Assembly (NCBI RefSeq): GCF_900109525.1
Contig: NZ_FOAN01000001.1
Span: forward strand, 620,001 to 684,000
DNA from: Allobosea lupini
Lineage (GTDB): Bacteria > Pseudomonadota > Alphaproteobacteria > Rhizobiales > Beijerinckiaceae
Length of the DNA stretch: 64,000 nucleotides
Direction: 5' to 3'
Within the stretch, counting starts at the first letter, position 1, and each line of letters starts with the position of its first letter. A program made the position numbers and the translations under genes. Under the pieces are notes generated by a model that was not told the DNA's origin, ran no database searches, and was given only the letters and a program-made list of their open reading frames with translations. This document shows, in pieces, positions 47,819 through 55,668 of this stretch.

Positions 47819-49081
47819 ATGCCTTCAAACGTAGTCCAGAGAGCCAACTTGTCAGAGCAGAACCAGCACGCCGACGACCACGGCGATATCGTCTACCCCT
47901 CGGCCATTCCCTTCGTACTGGCGCATCTGGCCTGCTTCGGGGCGCTCTGGAGCGGCGTCAGCGCAACTTCGCTCTGGCTCGCCTTCGGCCTGTACTGGCT
48001 GCGCATGTTCGCGGTGACCGGCGGCTACCACCGCTATTTCTCGCACCGGACCTACAAGACCAGCAGGATCGGCCAGTTCGTCCTCGCCTTCTTGGCCCAG
48101 TCGACCGCGCAGAAGAGTGTGATCTGGTGGGCCTCGAAGCACCGGCACCATCACCGCTTCTCCGACACCGAGCACGATGTGCACTCTCCGGTGCAGACCT
48201 CGTTCTTCTATTCCCATGTCGGCTGGATCTTCAGCAACGGCCATGACCGCTGCGATACCTCGACCGTCACCGACCTGACGCGCTTCCCCGAGCTCAATTT
48301 CCTGCATCGCTTCGAATTGCTGCCGGCCTTCGCGCTGGCGCTGATCTGCTTTGCCGTCGATGGCTGGAGCGGGCTGTTCGTCGGCTTCTTCTGGTCGACG
48401 GTCGCGGTCTACCATGGCACCTTCTGCATCAACTCGCTGGCGCATGTGCATGGCGACAAGGACTATGTCACAGGCGACGAGAGCCGGAACAACTGGTGGC
48501 TGGCGATCATCACCATGGGCGAAGGCTGGCACAACAACCATCACGCCTATCAATACAGCGTCCGCCAGGGTTTTCGCTGGTGGCAGTGGGACCCGACCTA
48601 TTACCTGATCCTCGGCCTGTCGAAGCTGCGCCTGGTCTGGGACCTGCGGGCTCCGCCTCAGGCGGTGGTCGAACGGTCGCAGGCGCTGCCGCCGCGGGTG
48701 ATCGAGCGCTCGGCCGAGCGGCTCGCCGCCTCCGTCCCGGTCGAGCGCATCGTCCAATCCGTGCGTGACGCCTATGCCAACGTGCCCGGCCTGCCCGAGC
48801 TGCATCTGCCGACGCTGACGCTACCCGAGTTCCGCGAGGCGCTCGCCGCGCTGCAGGCGCGGGCCAGCGAGCAACTGCATGCGATGCAGGCGCAGGCGCA
48901 AGACGCGATCGCGCAATGGCACATGCCGACCCTGCCGAGCCGCGAAGAGTTGGCCGAGAAGGCAGCCGCCATGTTCGTCAAGACGCCGTCGCTCGACGCG
49001 ATCGCGGCGCGGGCGCACGACCTCCTGATCGAGACGATCCACGCCCGCCTGACCGGCACGGCGAATACGGCGAAGGCTTAG
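47819..49081 (+). CDS. Acyl-CoA/acyl-lipid delta-9-type fatty acid desaturase
   Basis: A 420-residue membrane di-iron desaturase. The three histidine boxes are HRYFSH (71-76), HRHHH (108-112) and HNNHH (238-242), with four membrane helices. It introduces a double bond in fatty acyl chains using O2. The C-terminal 125 residues form an extra amphipathic tail (EFREALAALQARASEQLHAMQA) not needed for catalysis. ATG 47819 has a weak ribosome site; TTG 47849 after AGAGAG is a rival start. It follows the heme protein by 52 bases and shares the TetR control. Confidence 0.92.
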   Translation: MPSNVVQRANLSEQNQHADDHGDIVYPSAIPFVLAHLACFGALWSGVSATSLWLAFGLYWLRMFAVTGGYHRYFSHRTYKTSRIGQFVLAFLAQSTAQKSVIWWASKHRHHHRFSDTEHDVHSPVQTSFFYSHVGWIFSNGHDRCDTSTVTDLTRFPELNFLHRFELLPAFALALICFAVDGWSGLFVGFFWSTVAVYHGTFCINSLAHVHGDKDYVTGDESRNNWWLAIITMGEGWHNNHHAYQYSVRQGFRWWQWDPTYYLILGLSKLRLVWDLRAPPQAVVERSQALPPRVIERSAERLAASVPVERIVQSVRDAYANVPGLPELHLPTLTLPEFREALAALQARASEQLHAMQAQAQDAIAQWHMPTLPSREELAEKAAAMFVKTPSLDAIAARAHDLLIETIHARLTGTANTAKA

Positions 49082-49112
49082 GAGTAGCCCTCTCGGCGCA
49101 TCCTGATCGCGA

Positions 49113-49222
49113 GTCGTCCCGGGCGACCGGAGGGAGACCCGGGACCCATTCCGGAACCTTTATCTGAGACGCTCCGGAATGGATCCCGGATCTGCGCCGC
49201 TTCGCGGCTTGTCCGGGATGAC
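49113..49222. repeat. Palindromic repeat between convergent genes
   Basis: Inner arms 49141-49155 and 49173-49187 (GGGAcCCATTCCGGA and its complement, one mismatch) are enclosed by outer arms 49113-49122 and 49213-49222 (GTCGTCCCGG against CCGGGATGAC). The block fills the gap between the desaturase and hdaA ends and could act as a bidirectional terminator. Confidence 0.7.
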
Positions 49223-49275
49223 CAGGGTTCGGGGAGAAAGGCCGAAATCAAGATCGGCCAACGCGACCGTCCCCG

Positions 49276-49974
49276 TCACTCGTCCGGGAAAAGCGAGGCG
49301 ACCACCTCGGTGGCCATGGCGCGAGTGACGCGCCGGCCACGCTCGAGCGAAAGCTTGTCGAGCGCGTCGACAAGATCGCGCGCCGCGGCGAAGGAGCGCT
49401 CCATTCGCAGCGCCAGCGCTTCGATCGTGCCGGTGTCGACGATGAGCTGACGATCGACGAAGAGCTTGACCAGAAGCGCGCGCAGCAGCGCATCATCTGG
49501 CGGCGCGATCTCGGCTTGCGGCGCCAGGCGCAGGCGCGAAAGCAGGTCCGGCACCTTCAGGCCCCATTGTCCCGGCTCGGTCCGCGCCGTCAGCAGCACC
49601 GAGGCGCCGCGCGCCTTGGTGGCGTTGAGCAGATGGAACAGTGCCGGCTCGTCGAGCGGAGCGCGGTCGCAATCCTCGATCACCAGCGCGCCGCCCGAAG
49701 CCAGATGTGGCACCTTGGCTTCGTCGAGCTCGGCGGCGGGGAGCGTCCAGGCATGGGCACGCGCCGCCCAGATCGCGGCGAGATGGGTCTTGCCCGCCCC
49801 TTCCGGCCCGACCAGCCGCAGCCAGGAGGCGGGCCAGCCCGGCCAGCTCTCGATCAGTCCATAGGCCTGCTCGTTGGAAGGGCCGACGAGGAAATCCTCG
49901 ACGCCATGGCGAGCGTCGACCGGCAGGTCGAAGGCGAGCTGGCGCGGCTTCACCGGCGGCTCAAAGCTCGACAT
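49276..49974 (-). CDS. hdaA: DnaA-homologous regulator HdaA
   Basis: A 232-residue DnaA-family AAA+ protein without the DNA-binding domain. RQLAFDLPVDARHGVEDFLVGPSNEQA opens it, Walker A is GPEGAGKTH, and the sensor region LLTARTEPGQWGLKVPDLLSRL follows. It promotes hydrolysis of DnaA-bound ATP to limit replication initiation. ATG 49974 overlaps the preceding AI-2E-family gene by 14 bases. Confidence 0.9.
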   Translation of the reverse strand: MSSFEPPVKPRQLAFDLPVDARHGVEDFLVGPSNEQAYGLIESWPGWPASWLRLVGPEGAGKTHLAAIWAARAHAWTLPAAELDEAKVPHLASGGALVIEDCDRAPLDEPALFHLLNATKARGASVLLTARTEPGQWGLKVPDLLSRLRLAPQAEIAPPDDALLRALLVKLFVDRQLIVDTGTIEALALRMERSFAAARDLVDALDKLSLERGRRVTRAMATEVVASLFPDE

Positions 49975-51055
49975 GGGTCTTGGTCGCGGGCGCGCTACGG
50001 CCGCGATAATATGGGCTGGCAAGGTATTGCCGTAGCAGGAAGCGGGCGAGCACGCCGATGACCGCCGCCAGCGGCACGGCGAGCAGCAGGCCGACGAAGC
50101 CGAAGAGCGAGCCGAAGGCCAACAGCGCGAACATCAGCCAGACCGGATGCACGCCGATCGAGTCACCGACGAGCTTGGGCTGCAGGATATTGCCCTCGAT
50201 GAACTGGCCGGCGGCGAAGACGGCGAGCGTCAGCAAGGGCATGGTCCAGTCCGGCCAGAACTGCACGGTGGCGACGCCCACCGAGAGCACGAGCCCGGTC
50301 AGCGAGCCGACATAGGGGATGAAGGACAGAAAACCGCTGATGATGCCGATCAGTGCGCCGAAATTGACGCCGACCAGCGACAGCCCGATCGCATAGAACG
50401 TCCCGAGCAGCAGGCAGACCAGTGCCTGTCCGCGCAGGAAGCCGGCGATGGCGACGTCCATCTCGTGCAGCAGGCCGCGGATGGTGTCGCGGTGGTCGAG
50501 CGGCAGCCAGCCGTCGACGGTCGCGACCATGCGGTCCCAGTCGGCGAGCAGATAGAAGGCGATGACTGGCGTCAGCACCAGCAGAGAGAACACCCCGATG
50601 ATCGCGGTGCCGCCCGACCAGAGCGATGCCAGCAAGCCGCCGGCCCATTTGGTCGCCTCGCCGACGAGATTGCCGAGCGAGCTTTGCGCATCCTCGGCGA
50701 GCTTGGCGCCGCCGAAGCGCTCGATCAGCGGCGCGCCGCGCTCCATGATCAGCGCCTGCAGCTTGGCGGCATCGCCTGGCAGACGTGCCACCAGCCCGGC
50801 GAGTTGCTGGCTGAGCAACGGTGCCAGCAGCACCGTTCCAACGATGAAGACGAGCAGGAAGAGGCAGAGAATCGCGATCGTCGCGGTCAGCCGGCTGAGG
50901 CCCCAGCGCTCCAGCCGATCGGCCAGCGGATCGAGCAGATAGGCCAGCGCCAGCGCTGCGATGAAGGGCAGCAGCACGTCCCGGAACAGCACCAGCGCGA
51001 GCACGAGAACGGCGAGGGCGAGCAACCAGAAGAGCAATTGACGCTGAAGACTCAT
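49961..51055 (-). CDS. AI-2E family transporter (PerM-like permease)
   Basis: A 364-residue polytopic membrane protein. VLLPFIAALALAYLLDPLADRLERWG and the end motif FIEGNILQPKLVGDSIGVHPVWLMFAL are diagnostic of the family. Its substrate is unknown; some members export AI-2 or act as Na+/H+ antiporters. It lies between the phosphatidyltransferase and hdaA in one operon. Confidence 0.92.
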   Translation of the reverse strand: MSLQRQLLFWLLALAVLVLALVLFRDVLLPFIAALALAYLLDPLADRLERWGLSRLTATIAILCLFLLVFIVGTVLLAPLLSQQLAGLVARLPGDAAKLQALIMERGAPLIERFGGAKLAEDAQSSLGNLVGEATKWAGGLLASLWSGGTAIIGVFSLLVLTPVIAFYLLADWDRMVATVDGWLPLDHRDTIRGLLHEMDVAIAGFLRGQALVCLLLGTFYAIGLSLVGVNFGALIGIISGFLSFIPYVGSLTGLVLSVGVATVQFWPDWTMPLLTLAVFAAGQFIEGNILQPKLVGDSIGVHPVWLMFALLAFGSLFGFVGLLLAVPLAAVIGVLARFLLRQYLASPYYRGRSAPATKTHVEL

Positions 51056-51124
51056 GCACTCGCCTCTACACGACCCATGGCGCTTGATTATGGTGATCCA
51101 CCGCAGATCATCCAAGGTTCTGGG

Positions 51125-51655
51125 TCAGCCCGCCATGTGCCGCAGCCAGAGCGCGAGGTAGGCGCCCATGGAGGCTAGCGTCAAGGCCGCAACGAGGATC
51201 TGCGCCGCCGGCATGATGGCGCCGACGTCGATCTCCAGGGATTTCGAGCCGAGCACCAGCGCCGCAAAGACCAGCTGGGCGGCGGTGTTGAGCTTGCTGA
51301 CGACGATGGGCGCGATCGTCACCGGCTTCTCCAACAGCCAGGACAGGATGACCGCCGTGACGATCATCAGGTCGCGCGAGACGACGACGATCACCAGCCA
51401 GACCGGAATGATGCCGATGATCGCGAGGGTAATGTAGATCGAGACGATGAGCGCCTTGTCGGCGAGCGGATCGAGATAGGCGCCGAGCTCGCTCTTCATG
51501 TCGAAGCGCTTGGCGATGAAGCCGTCGATCGCGTCGGAGACGCCGGCCGTGACGAACAGGAAGAAGGCTTCGTCCCAGCGGCCGTTGACGATCATGACGA
51601 TCACCAGCGGCACGAGGATCAGCCGGGCGATGGTGATCAGGTTCGGAAGCGTCAT
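51125..51655 (-). CDS. CDP-alcohol phosphatidyltransferase
   Basis: A 176-residue membrane enzyme. The CDP-alcohol motif DG-x2-AxR-x8-G-x3-D-x3-D is seen in SDAIDGFIAKRFDMKSELGAYLDPLADK. MTLPNLITIARLILVPLVIVMI starts it, as in PgsA/ClsB-like enzymes. It probably makes phosphatidylglycerophosphate, cardiolipin or another phospholipid. The frame is open to 51775, but ATG 51655 is the conserved start. Confidence 0.88.
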   Translation of the reverse strand: MTLPNLITIARLILVPLVIVMIVNGRWDEAFFLFVTAGVSDAIDGFIAKRFDMKSELGAYLDPLADKALIVSIYITLAIIGIIPVWLVIVVVSRDLMIVTAVILSWLLEKPVTIAPIVVSKLNTAAQLVFAALVLGSKSLEIDVGAIMPAAQILVAALTLASMGAYLALWLRHMAG

Positions 51656-51902
51656 CGCGGGAAACCTGCCGACGGAATCGCGTCTCAGGGTAGAACATGG
51701 GCGGGAGAAGTGCGAAACGCTTTCGCGGAAGGGCTTGCCCCCCGCCCTGCCCTTGCCTATTCGCTCGCGAAGCAAGAGCCGGGTCCGATCAGGTCGAAAC
51801 GACCTTATCGGTGAATCCGTCTCTCACTTATGGTTTAAGGACCGTTTGACCGATCAGCTTGCGCAGCAAGCCGATCGGAACGGGCTTTAGGAGCGAGTGC
51901 CG

Positions 51903-52973
51903 ATGACCAAACCGGGCGCCAATGGGCTGACCTATGCGCAGGCGGGCGTCGACATCGATGCCGGCAATGCCATGGTCGACGCGATCAAGCCGCTGGTGCG
52001 CTCGACGCGCCGGCCCGGCGCCGACGCGGAGATCGGCGGCTTCGGCGGATTGTTCGATCTGAAGGCGGCCGGCTTCAGTGATCCGATCCTGGTCGCGGCC
52101 AATGACGGCGTCGGCACCAAGGTCAAGATCGCGATCGAGAGCGGCCGGCACTCGACCATCGGCATCGATCTCGTCGCCATGTGCGTCAACGACCTCGTCG
52201 TCCAAGGCGCGGAGCCGCTGCTCTTCCTCGACTACTACGCCACCGGCAAGCTCGACCCGAAGGCCGGCGTCGAGATCGTCCGCGGCATCGCCGAGGGCTG
52301 TCGCCAGGCAGGCTGCGCCCTGATCGGCGGCGAGACCGCCGAGATGCCGGGGATGTATGCCGGCAGCGACTACGACCTCGCCGGCTTTGCCGTCGGCGCC
52401 GCCGAGCGCGGCACGCTGCTGCCGCGCGCCGATGTCGTCGCGGGCGACGTCGTGCTCGGCCTGCCCTCCTCCGGCGTGCATTCCAACGGCTATTCGCTGG
52501 TCCGCCGCATCGTCGCCCTCTCGGGCCTCGGCTGGGAGGCGCCCGCCCCCTTCGCGCCGGAGCAGACGCTGGCCGAAGCGCTGCTGGAGCCGACCCGGAT
52601 CTATGTGAAGAGCCTGCTGCAGGCGCTGAAGGCGGCGCCCGGCATCAAGGCGCTTGCCCACATCACCGGCGGCGGCTTCCCCGACAACATCCCGCGCGTG
52701 CTGCCCGACGATCTCGGCGTCGCGATCGACCTGCCGGCGATCGCCGTGCCGCCGGTGTTCGGCTGGCTCGCAAAGGTCGGCGGCGTCGCCGAGCGCGAGA
52801 TGCTGCGCACCTTCAACTGCGGTATCGGCATGATCGTCGTCGCCGAGGCCGCTCAGGCCGATGCGGTCATGGCGGCGCTGGCCGAGGCCGGCGAGAAGCC
52901 CGTGCGGCTCGGCGAAGTCACGGCGCGCGGCGCGGACGAGGCCGTCACCTATCGCGGGAAGCTCGCCCTGTGA
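51903..52973 (+). CDS. purM: Phosphoribosylformylglycinamidine cyclo-ligase (AIR synthase)
   Basis: A 356-residue Pur[45 protein letters not shown] and [15 protein letters not shown] are family motifs. It closes the imidazole ring of purines with ATP. ATG 51903 follows AGGAGCG; GTG 51897 is in frame but less likely. Its stop overlaps the purN start. Confidence 0.96.
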   Translation: MTKPGANGLTYAQAGVDIDAGNAMVDAIKPLVRSTRRPGADAEIGGFGGLFDLKAAGFSDPILVAANDGVGTKVKIAIESGRHSTIGIDLVAMCVNDLVVQGAEPLLFLDYYATGKLDPKAGVEIVRGIAEGCRQAGCALIGGETAEMPGMYAGSDYDLAGFAVGAAERGTLLPRADVVAGDVVLGLPSSGVHSNGYSLVRRIVALSGLGWEAPAPFAPEQTLAEALLEPTRIYVKSLLQALKAAPGIKALAHITGGGFPDNIPRVLPDDLGVAIDLPAIAVPPVFGWLAKVGGVAEREMLRTFNCGIGMIVVAEAAQADAVMAALAEAGEKPVRLGEVTARGADEAVTYRGKLAL

Positions 52974-53590
52974 GCACGGCAAGGCGGGTGCCGACCGCGA
53001 TCCTGATCTCCGGGCGCGGCTCGAACATGGTCGCGCTGATCGAGGCGGCCAGGGCTGCCGAGTTTCCGGCCGAGATCGTGCTGGTCGCCGCCAACCTGCC
53101 GGATGCCGGCGGGCTGCAGCGGGCGGCGGCCGCCGGCATCGCCACGGCCAGCGTCGACCACCGCCCCTTCGGCAAGGACCGCGAAGCCTTCGAGCGGGCC
53201 CTGGACGCCGAGCTGCAGGCCCACGGCATCGAGCTTGTCGCGCTCGCCGGCTTCATGCGGGTGCTGACACCCTGGTTCGTGACGCGCTGGCAGGGCCGGC
53301 TGATCAATATCCACCCCTCGCTGCTGCCGGACTTCCGCGGCACGCACACCCATGCCCGCGCGCTCGAAGCCGGCGTCGCCGAGCATGGCTGCACCGTGCA
53401 TTTCGTCGTGCCCGAGCTCGATGCCGGCCCGACCATCCTGCAAGCCAAGGTGCCGGTCCTGCCCGGCGACGACGAGGCAAGCCTGTCGGCGCGCGTGCTG
53501 GAGCAGGAACACAGAATCTACCCGCAGGCGCTGGCGCTGGTGGCGTCCGGAGCCGCTAGGCTGGAAGACGGAGTGGCAATCGGCCGCTGA
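52970..53590 (+). CDS. purN: Phosphoribosylglycinamide formyltransferase
   Basis: A 206-residue PurN. It transfers formyl from 10-formyl-THF to [19 protein letters not shown] is the phosphate loop, and [22 protein letters not shown] and VVPELDAGP hold the catalytic His and Asp. The GTG start sits in GTGA shared with the purM stop, so the pair is translationally coupled. Confidence 0.95.
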   Translation: MSTARRVPTAILISGRGSNMVALIEAARAAEFPAEIVLVAANLPDAGGLQRAAAAGIATASVDHRPFGKDREAFERALDAELQAHGIELVALAGFMRVLTPWFVTRWQGRLINIHPSLLPDFRGTHTHARALEAGVAEHGCTVHFVVPELDAGPTILQAKVPVLPGDDEASLSARVLEQEHRIYPQALALVASGAARLEDGVAIGR

Positions 53591-53599
53591 GCAAGCTGC

Positions 53600-54346
53600 C
53601 TACTGCACCGGCACCGCCTCACCCTGCACGCTGTGCTGCTCCATCGCCCGGCGTGTGGCAGCTTCCTGCTCCTCCTTCTGCCAGCGCCGGAAGAGGTCGG
53701 CGCGGCGGGCGGGATAGCGCTCCTCGCGGGCGGTAAGCTCGGCGATGCGGTCGGTGCGGAAATGGCGGAAGGCCTGCCTGAGCTCGCACCAGGCGATGAC
53801 AACGCGGACCCGGTCGAAGAAGGTCATGCCGATCGGCCAGATCATCCGCCGCGATTCGGCCCCGGCCTCGTCGCGATAGGCGATGTCGAGCTTGCGGCCA
53901 TTGCGGATCGCGGCGCGGATCGCAGCGGCGTCGACCTGGTCGACAACAGCCGAATCCTTGCAATAGGCCGGCGCGAACAGCGCCCCGTCGAGCAGGATGG
54001 GCCGCAGATGCGGCGGCAGAACCGCCGCGACCTTGGCGACGACGTCCTCGGCGGCGCGCGCCAGCGTCGGATCGGCGCGCTCCGAGAGCCAGCGCATGCC
54101 GACCAAAACCGCCTCGATCTCGTCGGGCGAGAACATCAGTGGCGGCAGGTCGAAGCCGGCGTCAAGGACGTAGCCGATGCCGGCCTCGCCGCGTACCGGC
54201 ACGCCCTGACGGAGCAAAGCGGCGATGTCGCGATAGACGGTGCGGACGGAGACATCGAGCTCGGAGGCGAGCGTCTCGGCCGTGACGGGGCGACGCCGGC
54301 GGCGCAGCCCCTGAATCAGATCGAGCAAGCGTTCAGCGCGCTGCAT
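53600..54346 (-). CDS. YafY-type transcriptional regulator with HTH and WYL domains
   Basis: A 248-residue DeoR/YafY-like protein. The HTH is VTAETLASELDVSVRTVYRDI. The WYL domain contains GRKLDIAYRDEAGAESRRMIWPIGMTFFDRVRVVIAWCELR; the usual W-Y-L is replaced by VVIAW. ATG 54346 fits. It faces the GST gene across a perfect 7-base inverted repeat and probably regulates it. The ligand is unknown. Confidence 0.9.
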   Translation of the reverse strand: MQRAERLLDLIQGLRRRRRPVTAETLASELDVSVRTVYRDIAALLRQGVPVRGEAGIGYVLDAGFDLPPLMFSPDEIEAVLVGMRWLSERADPTLARAAEDVVAKVAAVLPPHLRPILLDGALFAPAYCKDSAVVDQVDAAAIRAAIRNGRKLDIAYRDEAGAESRRMIWPIGMTFFDRVRVVIAWCELRQAFRHFRTDRIAELTAREERYPARRADLFRRWQKEEQEAATRRAMEQHSVQGEAVPVQ

Positions 54347-54398
54347 GGCATAGTTCCGCTGATAGGAAGATGGCGTAAGCTCATCCTGCTCTACTCGC

Positions 54399-54417
54399 CC
54401 TGACATGAATTGTCAGG
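54399..54417. promoter_or_regulatory. Inverted repeat between the WYL regulator and GST
   Basis: CCTGACA-TGAAT-TGTCAGG, perfect 7-base arms with a 5-base spacer. It lies midway between two divergent genes, as expected of the regulator's operator. Confidence 0.65.
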
Positions 54418-54467
54418 AGCGTGTCAGCAGCATGCTGCATACCGAATGCATCGGCTGGGGAGGAAAC

Positions 54468-55175
54468 ATGCTGGAGCTTCACGTCTTCGGGCCCGCCTTC
54501 GGCCAACCCGACCCGAGCCCGTTCTGCATGAAAGGCATCATTCTGATGGAGATGTCGGGCCTGCCCTATCGCCGCGTACGCGGCAATCTGCAGAAGGCGC
54601 CGAAGGGCAAGCTCCCGGTGCTGCGCGATGGCGACAAGACCATTCCCGACACCACCTTCATCCGGATGTATCTGGAGCGGAATTATGGGGTCGATTTCGA
54701 CAAGGGCCTGTCAGCCGAGCAGCGCGGCACGGCCTGGGCGGTCGAGAAGATGCTCGAGGATCAGGTCTACTGGCTGGTGGTGCAGGAACGCTGGACCAAT
54801 CCTGCCAATTTCGACCGGGGGCCGCGCCGCTTCTTCGACGCCGTGCCCGCGCCGCTGCGGCCGCTGGTCATCGCGATGATCAAGCGCCGGATCAGCCGCA
54901 ACCTGCATGGCCACGGCATCGGCCGCCACAGCGACGCCGAGCGGCTGGAACTGGGGCGGCGGGCGCTCGGCGCGCTCGCCGGAATCCTGGGCGGCAAACC
55001 CTACCTGACCGGGCCCGATCCATCCGGGGCCGATGCGACGGTCGGCGCCTTCATGATCGCCGGACTGTGCGACGTTTTCGACTCGCCGATCCGCAGCGCG
55101 CTGCAGGAGCACGCCAACCTCGTCGCCTATGCCGGGCGCATGCGCTCGCGCTATTTCAAGGAGGAGGCGGCGTAG
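54468..55175 (+). CDS. Glutathione S-transferase (Fax-like)
   Basis: A 235-residue GST with the thioredoxin-like N domain (HVFGPAFGQPDPSPFCMKGIILMEMSGLPY) and all-helical C domain. PSPFCMK is the atypical active-site region of the failed-axon-connections/metaxin-like group, with Cys in place of Ser or Tyr. GGGAGGAAAC precedes the ATG. The longer frame from 54405 starts inside the operator. Its substrate is unknown. Confidence 0.85.
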   Translation: MLELHVFGPAFGQPDPSPFCMKGIILMEMSGLPYRRVRGNLQKAPKGKLPVLRDGDKTIPDTTFIRMYLERNYGVDFDKGLSAEQRGTAWAVEKMLEDQVYWLVVQERWTNPANFDRGPRRFFDAVPAPLRPLVIAMIKRRISRNLHGHGIGRHSDAERLELGRRALGALAGILGGKPYLTGPDPSGADATVGAFMIAGLCDVFDSPIRSALQEHANLVAYAGRMRSRYFKEEAA

Positions 55176-55187
55176 CCCGCCGACCCG

Positions 55188-55550
55188 TCAGGGCCGCTTC
55201 AGCTTGCAGCGGTCGATGAAGTCGTAGCCCTTCTCGCGGGCCGAGTCGTTGAAATAGCCGGTGTCGCGGAAGGCCTGGAGCTCGTCCTTGGTCATGGCGT
55301 TGACCGTGCCCTTGGCATAGCAGCTGCACGGGGTGTGCACCGCCTCGCGGGTCGTGTTCATCAGCCGCGACTGGGTGACCAGGCAGGCGTCAAAAGCGCG
55401 CAGCTGGATCATGTAGGGCGTCAGGTTCTTCGCCGTCGGGTCCGGCGCCGGTAGCGAGCTCGTGCTGCCGGCGGCCAGCGCCGCCCCCGCGGAAACCAAC
55501 AAGGACAATCCCGCGGCCCAGAGGACCGCACCAACCCGCCGCTTCGTCAT
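55188..55550 (-). CDS. Small exported protein with four cysteines
   Basis: A 120-residue protein with a signal peptide (LWAAGLSLLVSAGAALAAG). The mature part has four cysteines: FDACLVTQ, HTPCSCYAKG and IDRCKLKRP, likely two disulfides. No family recognised. The frame is open up to 55919, but the signal peptide sets ATG 55550. Confidence 0.75.
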   Translation of the reverse strand: MTKRRVGAVLWAAGLSLLVSAGAALAAGSTSSLPAPDPTAKNLTPYMIQLRAFDACLVTQSRLMNTTREAVHTPCSCYAKGTVNAMTKDELQAFRDTGYFNDSAREKGYDFIDRCKLKRP

Positions 55551-55668
55551 CGTTCGCACTGTCCGTTTCCGCGGCTCAAGCCCGGGAGACCCGAATCTCC
55601 CCGACAGGCCATGCCGTCGCCCGGCGCGGATCGTCCATAGCGCCGCCGAAAAAGCAATGACGCAAAGG

